Shown here: piece by piece, positions 63,671 to 64,000 of the stretch
Layout of the letters: the number at the start of each line of letters is the position of its first letter
Numbering within the stretch: position 1 is the first letter of the stretch
Source: Kosakonia sp. SMBL-WEM22
GTDB taxonomy: Bacteria > Pseudomonadota > Gammaproteobacteria > Enterobacterales > Enterobacteriaceae
NCBI RefSeq assembly: GCF_014490785.1
Contig: NZ_CP051488.1
Span: 4,402,001-4,466,000 of the forward strand
Direction of reading: 5' to 3'
Length of the DNA: 64,000 nucleotides
Position numbers and translations under genes: made by a program
The notes under the pieces: model-generated
What the model was told of the DNA's origin: nothing
What the model saw: only the letters and a program-made list of their open reading frames with translations
Databases searched by the model: none

Positions 63671-64000
63671 TTACTCTTCGCTGAACAAGTCGCCGCCGTG
63701 CATATCGATCATTTCCAGCGCCTTGCCGCCGCCACGCGCTACGCAAGTCAGGGGATCTTCTGCCACTACCACAGGAATGCCCGTCTCTTCCATCAGCAGA
63801 CGATCGAGGTTACGCAGCAGCGCGCCACCGCCGGTCAGAACCATACCGCGCTCCGAGATATCGGATGCCAGCTCCGGCGGGCACTGCTCCAGTGCGACCA
63901 TTACCGCACTGACGATGCCGGTCAGCGGCTCCTGCAGGGCTTCAAGGATTTCGTTGGAGTTCAGGGTGAAACCACGCGGTACACCTTCTGCCAGGTTACG
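63671..64000 (-). CDS. mreB: actin-like rod shape protein MreB (3' part only)
   Basis: The last 109 codons of MreB (about 347 aa in E. coli) and its stop; the 5' part lies beyond the window. Visible features include the C-terminal phosphate/adenosine contacts [10 protein letters not shown] and the conserved end [13 protein letters not shown]. MreB filaments direct peptidoglycan synthesis along the long axis. It is the first gene of mreBCD. Confidence 0.98.

Overview
This window is an ordinary stretch of chromosome from a member of the Enterobacteriaceae. Nearly every protein can be matched by eye to an Escherichia coli K-12 counterpart at about the same length, and the order from ftsH to mreB follows the E. 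coli 69-73 minute region. The generally high GC at third positions and the insertions and absences noted below suggest an Enterobacter/Kosakonia/Klebsiella-type relative rather than Escherichia itself, but the genus cannot be fixed from the sequence alone. No rRNA, tRNA, CRISPR array, insertion sequence or prophage was seen.

Layout. 1-9.3 kb: ftsH (cut by the window edge), rlmE, yhbY, greA with its GraL leader RNA, dacB, obgE, yhbE, and the ribosomal pair rpmA-rplU divergent from ispB. 9.5-14.7 kb: sfsB, murA, ibaG and the mlaFEDCB operon for retrograde phospholipid transport. 14.9-22.8 kb: one long forward operon, yrbG-kdsD-kdsC-lptC-lptA-lptB-rpoN-hpf-ptsN-rapZ-ptsO, joining Kdo synthesis, LPS export, sigma-54 and the nitrogen PTS. 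22.8-27.8 kb: mtgA, elbB, the sRNA ArcZ, arcB and yhcC. 28.5-34.4 kb: gltBD, glutamate synthase, behind a 667-bp regulatory region. 34.4-38.7 kb: sspBA, rpsI-rplM, zapE and zapG. 38.9-43.3 kb: the periplasmic proteases degQ and degS, then mdh and argR. 43.6-53.5 kb is the accessory part: two tandem DUF1471 genes, a 1360-residue SPATE-type serine protease autotransporter, a barstar-like yhcO, a GabD-like aldehyde dehydrogenase, and the aaeXAB efflux operon divergent from its regulator aaeR. 53.7-64 kb: tldD, yhdP, rng, yhdE, mreDC and the 3' end of mreB.

Much of the window serves the cell envelope: LPS precursor synthesis and export (kdsCD, lptABC), phospholipid trafficking (mlaB-F, yhdP), peptidoglycan synthesis and shape (murA, dacB, mtgA, mreBCD, zapG), and envelope stress (degQ, degS, ftsH). 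A second theme is regulation of nitrogen and carbon use (rpoN, ptsN, ptsO, rapZ, gltBD, argR, arcB/ArcZ). The most distinctive locus is the autotransporter. Its catalytic triad and 277-residue beta-domain are intact, but its signal peptide is short rather than extended, and its passenger cleavage site reads Asn-Ser instead of the usual Asn-Asn. No wholly new multi-gene system was recognised.
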